Shown here: positions 35,830 to 44,117 of the stretch, piece by piece | How positions within the stretch are numbered: the stretch's first letter is position 1 | Layout of the letters: each line of letters begins with the position of its first letter | Source of the DNA: Clostridium sp. | GTDB taxonomy: Bacteria > Bacillota > Clostridia > Lachnospirales > Lachnospiraceae | Direction: 5' to 3' | DNA length: 61,589 nt | Assembly: GCA_023664385.1 (NCBI GenBank) | Contig: JAMPFU010000016.1 | Location: 1 to 61,589 of the forward strand | Notes under the pieces: generated by a model | What the model saw: the letters and a program-made list of their open reading frames with translations, nothing else | The model's database searches: none | What the model was told of the DNA's origin: nothing | Program-made: the position numbers and the translations under genes

Positions 35830-37575
35830 GTGATGGAGGCAGATGAGAGAACAAATTATCAAATGGCCAAAGAAGAAGCAGATAAAATTGATGCACAGAT
35901 TATTGCTATACTTCAGCAAGGGAAGAATTTTCGTGTCGAAGCGGGTGCAGGTTCTGGAAAAACATATTCGTTAAATAAAGTTATTGAATGGATTCAAGAT
36001 AATAAATGGAATGAATATCGTCGTAAAAATCAAAATGTTGTGTGCATTACTTATACGAACGCAGCAGTAAATGTAATTGCTGAACGGCTTGCAAATGATT
36101 CCTTTATATTGCCATCTACTATACATTCTTTTGCATGGAATGCAATTAAGCAATATCAGAGTTTTTTGCTTAGGATTATCAAAGAAAATGAGAATTTACA
36201 GCCGCGAGAGGGAGACTTTTCTGCGATTACACAAGTGCAATATACTTTGGGACATAGATATAAACAAAACGGAATACTGTATCTTTTTCATGATGATGTT
36301 ATAACTTTGTTTTCAGCGTTGCTTGATAATGTTAAGTTTCGTCGAATGTTTAGTGATAGGTTTCCTCTGATTTTAATAGATGAATATCAAGATTCATTTA
36401 GACCTATTATGGATAAATTTATAGAATATTTTATTGATAAAGATGTTGGACCGCAGTTTGGTTTTTTCGGAGATGCGTGGCAGACTATATACCAATCTAA
36501 TAAAGCCTGTGGATTGATAGAACATGAGAATATCACAGAAATTAAAAAAGTGTCAAATTTTAGGTCGGCATCAAGGATAGTAGATTTGTTAAATGATATA
36601 CGACCACAATTACCACAAATTTCAGCCATTGATGATTTTGAAGGAGAAGTATTGGTTATCACATGTGATGACTATATTGGCGAGCGTCGGACAGATAGAA
36701 ATTTTAAAGGAGATCTGCCCGCAAATGTATTAAAAAGTCGACTTACGAATTTAACGGAGCATATAAAAAAGAACCATATATCTGATAAAGAAAGCTTAAA
36801 AATTTTGATGATCACGCACAAGGTACTGGCATTTCAGCAGGGTTATGAAAAATTGCTAGATATATTGGATAATGGTTTGCGGGATAAAGAAGATATCTTT
36901 TTGCAGTTTTTTATGGAGATGGTTGAGCCAATCTTTAAAGCACTTGAAACATCTGATATGCAATTGCTTTTTGATACACTTAAAGTTAAAAGATATCCTA
37001 TAACAAAAAAATATGAAAAGGTAAAGTGGAGGATGCTTCAAGAGCAACTTACGCATGTCCGTGCTAAAAAAACTATTGATGTGTTGAAAGTAGTGATAGA
37101 ATCGGAACTTATTCCAATTCCGCAGAATATTTCTGCCTATTATGGTATGTATTATTCTGTGCCAGACTTGTGTTATTCTAATACAACCATAAAAGAATTT
37201 CTAGATTTGGAATATGAACAGTTTTTATCAGTAATTAATTTTTTGTATCCTGAAGCGGAGTTTTCAACAGAACATGGTGTTAAAGGTGAAGAGTATGATA
37301 ATGTGGTTTTCGTAATAAGTAAGGGATGGAATCAATATCAATTTGAAACTTATGCACCAATGATAAAGAATGGTTATGATTTAAATAAAGAGGCATCTTA
37401 TGTAAGAAATCGTAATCTTTTTTATGTTTGTTGTTCTCGTCCTAAAAAGAGATTGTTCTTTTTTGTTTCTGTAGAAATTAATGATACATTTCGTGATTTT
37501 TTAAGCGGACTTGTGGGTGAGGATAATATTTTTACCTATGAAGAATATATTGGACGAGATTGGAGGGAAGGATAA
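35830..37575 (+). CDS. UvrD-like SF1 helicase, Gabija GajB-like
   Basis: A 581-residue SF1 helicase. Walker A is AGAGSGKT (~38-45), motif Ia 'VVCITYTNAAV', motif II 'LILIDEYQDS' (~178-187), motif III 'FFGDAWQTIY', and the C-terminal RecA fold has 'EHGVKGEEYDNVVFV' (motif V) and 'FYVCCSRPKKRL' (motif VI). It is partner of the OLD nuclease upstream; in Gabija the helicase and nuclease form a complex. The start is GTG 35830 or ATG 35833; AGGGGG spans the junction and does not decide. It is longer than typical GajB. A 139-base gap with a TATAA-like box separates it from the next pair, which may or may not be part of the same system. Confidence 0.9.
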   Translation: MMEADERTNYQMAKEEADKIDAQIIAILQQGKNFRVEAGAGSGKTYSLNKVIEWIQDNKWNEYRRKNQNVVCITYTNAAVNVIAERLANDSFILPSTIHSFAWNAIKQYQSFLLRIIKENENLQPREGDFSAITQVQYTLGHRYKQNGILYLFHDDVITLFSALLDNVKFRRMFSDRFPLILIDEYQDSFRPIMDKFIEYFIDKDVGPQFGFFGDAWQTIYQSNKACGLIEHENITEIKKVSNFRSASRIVDLLNDIRPQLPQISAIDDFEGEVLVITCDDYIGERRTDRNFKGDLPANVLKSRLTNLTEHIKKNHISDKESLKILMITHKVLAFQQGYEKLLDILDNGLRDKEDIFLQFFMEMVEPIFKALETSDMQLLFDTLKVKRYPITKKYEKVKWRMLQEQLTHVRAKKTIDVLKVVIESELIPIPQNISAYYGMYYSVPDLCYSNTTIKEFLDLEYEQFLSVINFLYPEAEFSTEHGVKGEEYDNVVFVISKGWNQYQFETYAPMIKNGYDLNKEASYVRNRNLFYVCCSRPKKRLFFFVSVEINDTFRDFLSGLVGEDNIFTYEEYIGRDWREG

Positions 37576-37714
37576 ATGACTTATTTAAGATAAGACGAAT
37601 TTATAGAAGTAATCTAATAATAGTTACAAGAACAGATTGTAATTATAAAAGTGCAAACTTTGTGCAGATAAATAAGGCAAATGAAAAATAGTAGAAAAGG
37701 AGAAGATAATTATT

Positions 37715-38059
37715 ATGATTATTTTTGAACTTGATAAAGAAGATGTAGAATATGCTGATCGTATCAGTGAATTGGCAGATATGTCAATTGTAATTGAAAA
37801 TCCGAAGTCGTTTAGTAGTGATCTTAATACTGTGATTCAAATAGGAGTAACATTGGCACCTTATGCAATTTCAGGAGTCACGTTGATTATTATTGAATTG
37901 ATAAGAAATAGGAAAAAAATTAAAATAAAAGTTTCAGATAGAAGTTTTGAAGTTGAAGGTGAACAAGAAAAGGTAATAGAGGTTGCAAAGGAACTTATTG
38001 AACAACAACAAGAGGAAGAAGCAAAAAAAATATTAAATGATTTATTATCGAGGAAATAA
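37715..38059 (+). CDS. Small single-TM protein resembling effector-associated component EACC1
   Basis: A 114-residue protein. An N-terminal ~40-residue soluble part precedes one hydrophobic helix (~47-68, 'VTLAPYAISGVTLIIIEL'), then basic residues and a compact 'KIKIKVSDRSFEVEGEQ' strand pair plus helix. This order (short domain, membrane or hydrophobic helix, basic stretch, beta-alpha tail) is like EACC1, a small constant component coupled to proteases and other effectors in NTP-dependent conflict systems. The resemblance is by layout, not proven homology. An AAAGGAG site precedes the ATG. The metalloprotease gene starts seven bases after its stop. Confidence 0.7.
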   Translation: MIIFELDKEDVEYADRISELADMSIVIENPKSFSSDLNTVIQIGVTLAPYAISGVTLIIIELIRNRKKIKIKVSDRSFEVEGEQEKVIEVAKELIEQQQEEEAKKILNDLLSRK

Positions 38060-38066
38060 TACGATT

Positions 38067-39224
38067 ATGAATATTGATGAAAAAGTTATAGAGTTTGTTA
38101 AAAATTCAAGATATAGTATTTATGTTGATGAAATATCAGAAGTTGAACAAGCAAGACTAAAGAATTTATTTGATAATTGCGTATCCGTGCTTATAAAAGA
38201 TTATGCCGAAGAATTTATGCCTACTTTTATTATTTGTGATACTTATAATAAGTACAGCACGATTCTTCCAGTAAGACTTCATCAAAATAATTATAAATAT
38301 TATCTTTTGTATGATTGCCATTTGATTCAAATTAATCGCTTACTTGATGCACTTTATTTGGATAACAATGATGCATCGCATGATATTTGGAAATTTTCAT
38401 ATGAGTTATTTGCGGAAGATGCACTGTTAGAAGAAAATGAAATATTAGTGTCATATTATGGTTTGAACAAGGTGGCATTAGGACAATTTGAAGTGAATAT
38501 TGAAGAACAAGCGGATTTGGATTTTATAATTGATATTCAAGAGCGTTATATTATTGGACATGAATTGGGACATTGGATTTACAAAGTAGCAGAGAATAGA
38601 AATATTGAAAGCATATTTAATGTTAGTTTTGACGCAGATTGGGTTCGTTTTTTAGAGAATATTAAAGCACTTCTATGTGATTTATATGACAAGTATGAAA
38701 AAATATTTCAATCAAATGAGTATATTGAAATGATACATGAACAGAAAAACCTCGTCAATGAAAATAATGGTATATTGGAAGAATGTTTTGCTGATGCTGT
38801 TGCATATGCCATGACATTTTCGTATGTTGGACTTAATTATCCTAATGATTTAAATCAAAAAATTCTTGCAGGAAAGGCTTTGTTGTTGGAAATGATGAAT
38901 CTTCAATTATTAGCCATGCAGCATATGTATGTATCTGAAAAGTCATTTGAATCAGCTACCTCAATAAGGGTAGGATTTCTGCGTAATTATATAAGTCTTT
39001 ATTTTGAGGATAATGAAATATTGTTTGATAAAATGTTAGAAGAAACTGTAATTCGTTATGAGGAACGAATTACAAATATTATGTTGGAATGTTTTTCAGA
39101 ATTAGAAGATAGAGGGGACAATATATTTGATGCTTTGATTGATACGGATGGTTTTTTAAATTTAGATAAAGTTATAGGCTTAAAAGATGTATATCGAAAC
39201 AGCGATTTGTATGATTTCAAATAA
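38067..39224 (+). CDS. Zinc metalloprotease (HELGH) likely effector
   Basis: A 385-residue soluble protein with a zincin motif: HELGH at ~165-169 in 'YIIGHELGHWIYKVAE', and a downstream glutamate ligand in 'EECFADAVAYAM' (~242-253). The EExxAD pattern is typical of gluzincins including phage-element and defence-associated peptidases. The rest is helical and unrecognised. The start at 38067 is preferred because GAGGAAA lies upstream and it avoids overlap; an ATG at 38037 is in frame but inside the previous gene. Its tight pairing with the small membrane protein and position after a Gabija-like pair suggest a regulated cell-damaging or phage-targeting protease. Confidence 0.8.
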   Translation: MNIDEKVIEFVKNSRYSIYVDEISEVEQARLKNLFDNCVSVLIKDYAEEFMPTFIICDTYNKYSTILPVRLHQNNYKYYLLYDCHLIQINRLLDALYLDNNDASHDIWKFSYELFAEDALLEENEILVSYYGLNKVALGQFEVNIEEQADLDFIIDIQERYIIGHELGHWIYKVAENRNIESIFNVSFDADWVRFLENIKALLCDLYDKYEKIFQSNEYIEMIHEQKNLVNENNGILEECFADAVAYAMTFSYVGLNYPNDLNQKILAGKALLLEMMNLQLLAMQHMYVSEKSFESATSIRVGFLRNYISLYFEDNEILFDKMLEETVIRYEERITNIMLECFSELEDRGDNIFDALIDTDGFLNLDKVIGLKDVYRNSDLYDFK

Positions 39225-39398
39225 AAAAGTTTTTATTTATTATATTGTTATTCTTAAGAATGGAAAACTTTGGATTACTTTGGGTGTTATTAATAAGAGT
39301 CTTTAGATTAAAGTAAAGAAGTTTTGTATGATTGGCTAAAAGAATGATAAATAAAAGTAAATCGGAGAATATAAAAAGGTAGGACAAAAGTACCAATG

Positions 39399-39445
39399 GC
39401 TAGGACAATGAGCATGGTGATTTTTGGATGGATGAGGGGTATAAT
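39399..39445 (+). promoter_or_regulatory. Shared 27-nt block plus TATAAT, copy 2
   Basis: Second copy of the block at 32545-32571, here 39399-39425 with TATAAT at 39440-39445, again 41 bases from the block start. It is in the 324-base gap before the DUF6615-like gene, whose start is about 100 bases downstream; nothing else is recognised in the gap. Confidence 0.6.
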
Positions 39446-39548
39446 CGAAATATGGTAGGTGGTTTTGTTTGTATTAGGAAACTATAGGAGTTTATGTAAT
39501 TAGGTTATTAATTTGGAAAACATATATTATTTTTAGGAGAAATATAAG

Positions 39549-40379
39549 ATGCTGTTTCATAACTGTTCTGAATATATATACAATTGGATTAGAAGACAAA
39601 ATCATGTAAAGGAAGAATCATTAACAGATTGGCTTTTGTATGAAATATCCCAACAATGCCCTTTGGTTTATTATAAGGCTTTTTCAAGGCACGAGGAGGC
39701 ACAAAATGGAAGCGATTGGGAGTGGTGGATTTTAACCAATGATAGTAAAAATCTACATAAGTTTAATGCGTATAGGTTTGTGGTACAGGCAAAAAAATTA
39801 TCATCGAATAATCAAGATAATTATCATATTATTAATTATACAAATCGTCATGGAGCACAAATTGATTTGTTATTGGATTTTGCAAAAGATAGAAATGCGT
39901 TGCCTTTATATATGTATTATTCAATAGGAATTCCGGATATATTAAAACAAATAGAAAATGTAACGTACCTGAGCGAATCAACAATTCGTTGGTGTGAAAG
40001 TTGTACTAATGGCTGTTTTTTAACCTTGGCTTCTGATGTGTATGATTTAGTTTATAGGACTGCCAGAAAAAAGATATCGGATTGTCAATTACTTAATCAT
40101 TCATTTAAACTATCATTATTAGATAAAGGATTTGATTATTGTGGAGTTGAAATTGATAAGATTCTGACTGATTTTAATAATAGATTAATTCGTGAAAAAA
40201 ATATAGGGAATATATATTTTAATAATGAAATACGTGGAATTAAGCATGATGAAAAGACTATACCGAGGTATTTGAGTGTTTTTATTGAACATAGACAAGA
40301 TGAATTGAATTGGTTTGAGGACGAAATGAGGATAACCGATATTGGAGGCTTAGGTATGATAGATGTTAGAAAGAAATAA
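39549..40379 (+). CDS. DUF6615-like predicted PD-(D/E)xK nuclease
   Basis: A 276-residue protein. Residues ~22-85 show 'EESLTDWLLYEIS', 'QNGSDWEWWIL' and 'RFVVQAKKL', i.e. Glu, then D-x-E, then Q-x-K, consistent with a restriction-endonuclease fold active site. This is the pattern of DUF6615 proteins. The rest is alpha/beta, with a Cys-containing 'WCESCTNGCF' stretch that may bind metal. An AGGAG site precedes the ATG. It is a single gene with its own promoter and terminator at the right edge of the AT-rich island, and likely a stand-alone defence nuclease. Confidence 0.7.
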   Translation: MLFHNCSEYIYNWIRRQNHVKEESLTDWLLYEISQQCPLVYYKAFSRHEEAQNGSDWEWWILTNDSKNLHKFNAYRFVVQAKKLSSNNQDNYHIINYTNRHGAQIDLLLDFAKDRNALPLYMYYSIGIPDILKQIENVTYLSESTIRWCESCTNGCFLTLASDVYDLVYRTARKKISDCQLLNHSFKLSLLDKGFDYCGVEIDKILTDFNNRLIREKNIGNIYFNNEIRGIKHDEKTIPRYLSVFIEHRQDELNWFEDEMRITDIGGLGMIDVRKK

Positions 40380-40423
40380 TAAATTGAATAAATCAGAGTA
40401 TTTTTGAAATACTGGTACAAACT

Positions 40424-40459
40424 TCACCCCGACTGGTACGATGTTCGGGGTGATTTTTT
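40424..40459 (+). terminator. Terminator after DUF6615-like gene
   Basis: TCACCCCGA (40424-40432) pairs perfectly with TCGGGGTGA (40445-40453), followed by six T. Confidence 0.92.
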
Positions 40460-41037
40460 ATGAAAAACAATCTATAATATACATCAGAAGGATTTTGAGA
40501 AACAGCATCATCTTTCTGAAAAAATAAATAGCAATTACAGATACTGCGGTTATGTATGCCGCAGCGTATAAGTGGTGAGAAAGCTATACGGAGTAAAATT
40601 CCGGTACATCTGTCAGACAGGCAATCAGTTGTAAGGTGCGAGGAGAGTTGATGAACCCAGCGGTGAAGATGGAGCACACAGGCGGAGTTTAATGTGGCGG
40701 AAGGATAATAATCCATACGGGTGACCAATCGGGTTCCCCAATCCTCGAAAATCGGCATCAGAGGAGATAGTGCCCTAAAGGGTGCGTCGTGAACGCTTCA
40801 GGCGGCTCGTCTGTAATTCCCATGTGTACAGGGCGATGAGGGATAAAATGTACACGTTGTAGTCGTAGTAAGGGCAGTGGTGAAATTAGTCAATATTTTG
40901 CTGTGCGAATGACTGCCCAAATAAAAGGAAAGGATGAAAATACTTAGGACCCCAAAGCATATAGCCATTGGCATATAATAAAGCAATGCACAGATATGTG
41001 CTTTACATAGATAACAAATTAATAAGGAGGAGATCAA
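40460..41037. other. Non-coding gap, base composition unlike the island
   Basis: 578 bases with no credible gene. The central part (~40600-40900) is richer in G and C than the preceding island and holds no convincing frame on either strand. It could contain decayed element sequence or a structured leader for the surface protein gene. I recognise no known RNA family. Confidence 0.4.
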
Positions 41038-44000
41038 ATGTTTAAAAGAACAATCTCGTTGTGCATGGCAGTTCTGATGTTTACGCAGACTGCCTTTTTT
41101 GATGCAGAAAAATACAGCCGCACCAAAAAAGCATACACAAATGAGGCAACAGTAACGGAAACCACGGAGGACATCATAACATCAGAGGAAGCCTTTGAGG
41201 AATTGAACATATCCGTGGCGGATGAAATGACGGAAGTTACAACGGGGAAGCCTTCAGAAGCGGAAGTGACGGAAGAATCTGCAACAGAGACAGCCGAAGC
41301 ATCGGAGGAAGCAACCGAAACAGAAGAAACAACTGAACAACCAGCCGATGAAAAAACGACATCTTCAGGGCTGACGGAAGAAACAGCTGCAGAAGCAACG
41401 GAAGCAGTACAGGAAACCGAAACGACGGAAGAAGCAGCATCAGAGGAAACAATAGGAGAAGCGGAGTCTCCCGAAATTGGTACAGAGGCGGGTGGAACAC
41501 CAACGGATGCAGCGGAAGGTAGCCTTCTTTCCATGATAAGCCTTTTTATGTGCGACGTTTCCGACATGCCGATGCTCCTTGCGGCAGGTGCAAGTGCAAA
41601 TTATGGTTTCAGGTTATCGGCTACAGGTGATGACTATATTACAGCTATGTGCCTAAACGGAGACCACCCGGCAAAAGCTGTCATAACATCGGAAACCCAC
41701 AACGGCAAGTATATCCATTGTGCCGACAGCAATAATACCTCAGCATTCCAGTGGACAAATTCAGCATGGCACTCAGGCAGCCGATACTGGACCCTCACTG
41801 AGGTTGACAACGGCATGGCAGACATACTTTTCAGCTATTATGCGGGTGCAGACCCGAACGGTGCGGGCAATCAAAAATCCGATGCCGCATATTTACAGCT
41901 CACAAAAGACCTGACGCCTAAAAGGGAGGGGTCCGAACGTACCGTCCCTCATGCATCCGCCTTTGCTGTCAAAAACGGCACGGAAAAGGTTAAGGACACG
42001 ACGGTGGAGGCTTTCTTTAAGGACGGGGTACAGGAAACGCCGACATTGACCTTTTCAACGGGAACAGACGTGATTTGCCACAGCGTATCCGTTCCGAAGG
42101 GCGTCACAATCCATTACCGTGGAAAAAATGAAACAGCCTGGAAGAACGTTACGGGAACGGGTGACACGGAAGTCATCATTGCCGACGGCGGGGAGGCTTA
42201 TTTTTCCGTGCCTTCGGGTTCTTCCATTACAAAAGCATCCGTTTCGACCAGGAGCGTAAGGCTTGACGGTTCGGACTATTCCACGGGATATTATATAGGA
42301 AAGCAGTACATCCTTGAACCTGAATTTACCGTAACAAACAATGCGGGGGAAACCGTTTATCTCCAGAAATTCATGTTCTGCGACGGAGAAACGGCAGTCT
42401 CCTCCTTTGACCTTAAGTTTACGTCCTACGGTTCCGTATACCTTGAAAAGACGTCGGCAGACCCTTCATTTACCGACGGATGCGGAATATACACGACAAA
42501 GGGCATAGAATACACGGTTTATTCCGATGCGGCAAGGACGGTGCCTGCCGATGCCTTTAAAATGGATAAGGACGGAAGCTTCTCCAAAACGGACCCTAAA
42601 TTTGTCATAGGAGACGACAATGAATCAAACGTGCTTTATTTCCCGTTGGGGGTCAAGTATTATTATAAGGAAACAAAAACAAACGACTATTTCGCACTGG
42701 ACACAAGCCCTGCATCAAAGCAGAACTTCACGCTTGCCGATGCACATGCTGTTCCTGCGGATGTCCATATAAGACCAGCAAATGCATTAAAGCTTTCCGA
42801 GGCGGACGTTCCCGTAAGTGACCCTGTCGGTCTTCAGCTTTTAAAAACCGACAGCGAGGGCATCACCATTGCCAACACGACGGGAGAAAATCCTGATTCA
42901 TTTACGGGTCCCGACCTTTCGGGTGCAGTTTTCCGCATGGATTACTACAGCGACTATTACGACACGGTAAACAGGGATGGAAGCATTACTGGGGCAGTGC
43001 CTGACAGCACATGGTATTTCCAGACAAAGCTAAACAAAACCACAGGAGAATACAGATTTTTCTACGGGGACAGCTTTCTTGCCCCAGGCTATGCGAGCAG
43101 TGAGATAAAATATAACTCACAGGGAGCAGCAGCACTTCCTCTCGGAACGGTCGTCATGTACGAAGCCGACCCTCCGAAGGGCTACAACAAATCGGGTGCA
43201 ATGCTTGACGCCGCAGGAGCGGTCAACAGCCAGGTGTTCATAGGTCAGGTAAGACCTGCCAATATTAACGGAATACAGTCTGCACGTACCTTTGTAAAAG
43301 GGGCAGGAGACAATGCCTTTGAGACAAACCAGTCGGGAAAGAATGTAAGGGTGTTTACCACGGCACAGTCGGGAACGCCAGTTGCACTTGCCGAGGACGC
43401 AGTCCGCGTGGGATTTACCGTATCGAAGATGGATTACGTTACCTACGGGGAAATGGAGGATGTCTTCTTTAAGGTAACCTCGTCAACAGGCGAGAGCCAT
43501 TACATCAAGACGGGGGACAAGGGCTTTTACTCGTCCGAGGCAGTTCCCCACACGAAATACACGAACGCATACGACAGGCTTTTCGATAACGACCCTTCAA
43601 ACGACACGATAGACGGGGTAAACATAGCCGAGCTTGACTGCGGGCTTTGGTTCTACGGAACGGCGGACGAAACGGAATGGACTGCGGATAAGATAGACGA
43701 CACGAAAAAGGCGTGCCGTTACGACGAGTCGCTCGTGTTTACGGAAATCGTGACCGATGCCAATGAGGGAAAGCAGATGATAGTGGACTGCACGGTTTCC
43801 CTCACGGTAAATGACACAATAAGGAATCTGGGCGTCTGGACGAATGTTCCCGACATACAGCTTTCTTCCCTTGAAAGCGACGCATCAACGGGAACGCATG
43901 CATCCGTGCCTGAAAAGGGGACGGTCATAAAGGACCTTGTGACATACAGATACCTTACGGCAGGAAAAACCTACACTTTAAAGGGAATTTTAATGGAAAA

Positions 44001-44085
44001 GCGGGAAGACGGAAGCGTTGCCCCTCTTAAAGATGCGGAAGGAAACCTGATACGCTCCAATGAGGTATTTACGGTTCCTTCATAA
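41038..44085 (+). CDS. VaFE-repeat surface protein, N-terminal portion (frame ends early)
   Basis: 1015 residues in frame with a signal sequence (1-~25), a long Thr/Glu-rich low-complexity linker (~35-165) and a folded surface region. Around residues 190-300 'AMCLNGDHPAK' and 'NTSAFQWTNSAWHSGSRYW' suggest a thioester or adhesive domain; Cna/SpaA-like beta domains follow ('YLEKTSADPSF', 'LQLLKTDSEG', 'GTVVMYEADPPKGYN'). The end begins a VaFE repeat (TYRYLTAGKTYTLKGILM) and stops at 44083. The missing rest of this repeat continues in the minus-one frame immediately downstream, so the gene is interrupted by an apparent one-base deletion near 44075-44083. AGGAGG precedes the ATG. Confidence 0.85.
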   Translation: MFKRTISLCMAVLMFTQTAFFDAEKYSRTKKAYTNEATVTETTEDIITSEEAFEELNISVADEMTEVTTGKPSEAEVTEESATETAEASEEATETEETTEQPADEKTTSSGLTEETAAEATEAVQETETTEEAASEETIGEAESPEIGTEAGGTPTDAAEGSLLSMISLFMCDVSDMPMLLAAGASANYGFRLSATGDDYITAMCLNGDHPAKAVITSETHNGKYIHCADSNNTSAFQWTNSAWHSGSRYWTLTEVDNGMADILFSYYAGADPNGAGNQKSDAAYLQLTKDLTPKREGSERTVPHASAFAVKNGTEKVKDTTVEAFFKDGVQETPTLTFSTGTDVICHSVSVPKGVTIHYRGKNETAWKNVTGTGDTEVIIADGGEAYFSVPSGSSITKASVSTRSVRLDGSDYSTGYYIGKQYILEPEFTVTNNAGETVYLQKFMFCDGETAVSSFDLKFTSYGSVYLEKTSADPSFTDGCGIYTTKGIEYTVYSDAARTVPADAFKMDKDGSFSKTDPKFVIGDDNESNVLYFPLGVKYYYKETKTNDYFALDTSPASKQNFTLADAHAVPADVHIRPANALKLSEADVPVSDPVGLQLLKTDSEGITIANTTGENPDSFTGPDLSGAVFRMDYYSDYYDTVNRDGSITGAVPDSTWYFQTKLNKTTGEYRFFYGDSFLAPGYASSEIKYNSQGAAALPLGTVVMYEADPPKGYNKSGAMLDAAGAVNSQVFIGQVRPANINGIQSARTFVKGAGDNAFETNQSGKNVRVFTTAQSGTPVALAEDAVRVGFTVSKMDYVTYGEMEDVFFKVTSSTGESHYIKTGDKGFYSSEAVPHTKYTNAYDRLFDNDPSNDTIDGVNIAELDCGLWFYGTADETEWTADKIDDTKKACRYDESLVFTEIVTDANEGKQMIVDCTVSLTVNDTIRNLGVWTNVPDIQLSSLESDASTGTHASVPEKGTVIKDLVTYRYLTAGKTYTLKGILMEKREDGSVAPLKDAEGNLIRSNEVFTVPS

Positions 44086-44117
44086 AAACGGCACAGGAAA
44101 AATGCGGGTATGTCACC

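Noticed and set aside
40460-41037. Large structured RNA (e.g. group II intron or RNase P-like)
   Set aside because: Higher GC suggested RNA, but I could not identify domain V, a reverse transcriptase or known conserved core sequences.
44075-44090. Programmed minus-one frameshift in the VaFE gene
   Set aside because: The A run lies after the in-frame stop and no X-XXY-YYZ slippery site precedes it, so a simple one-base deletion or sequencing error is more likely.
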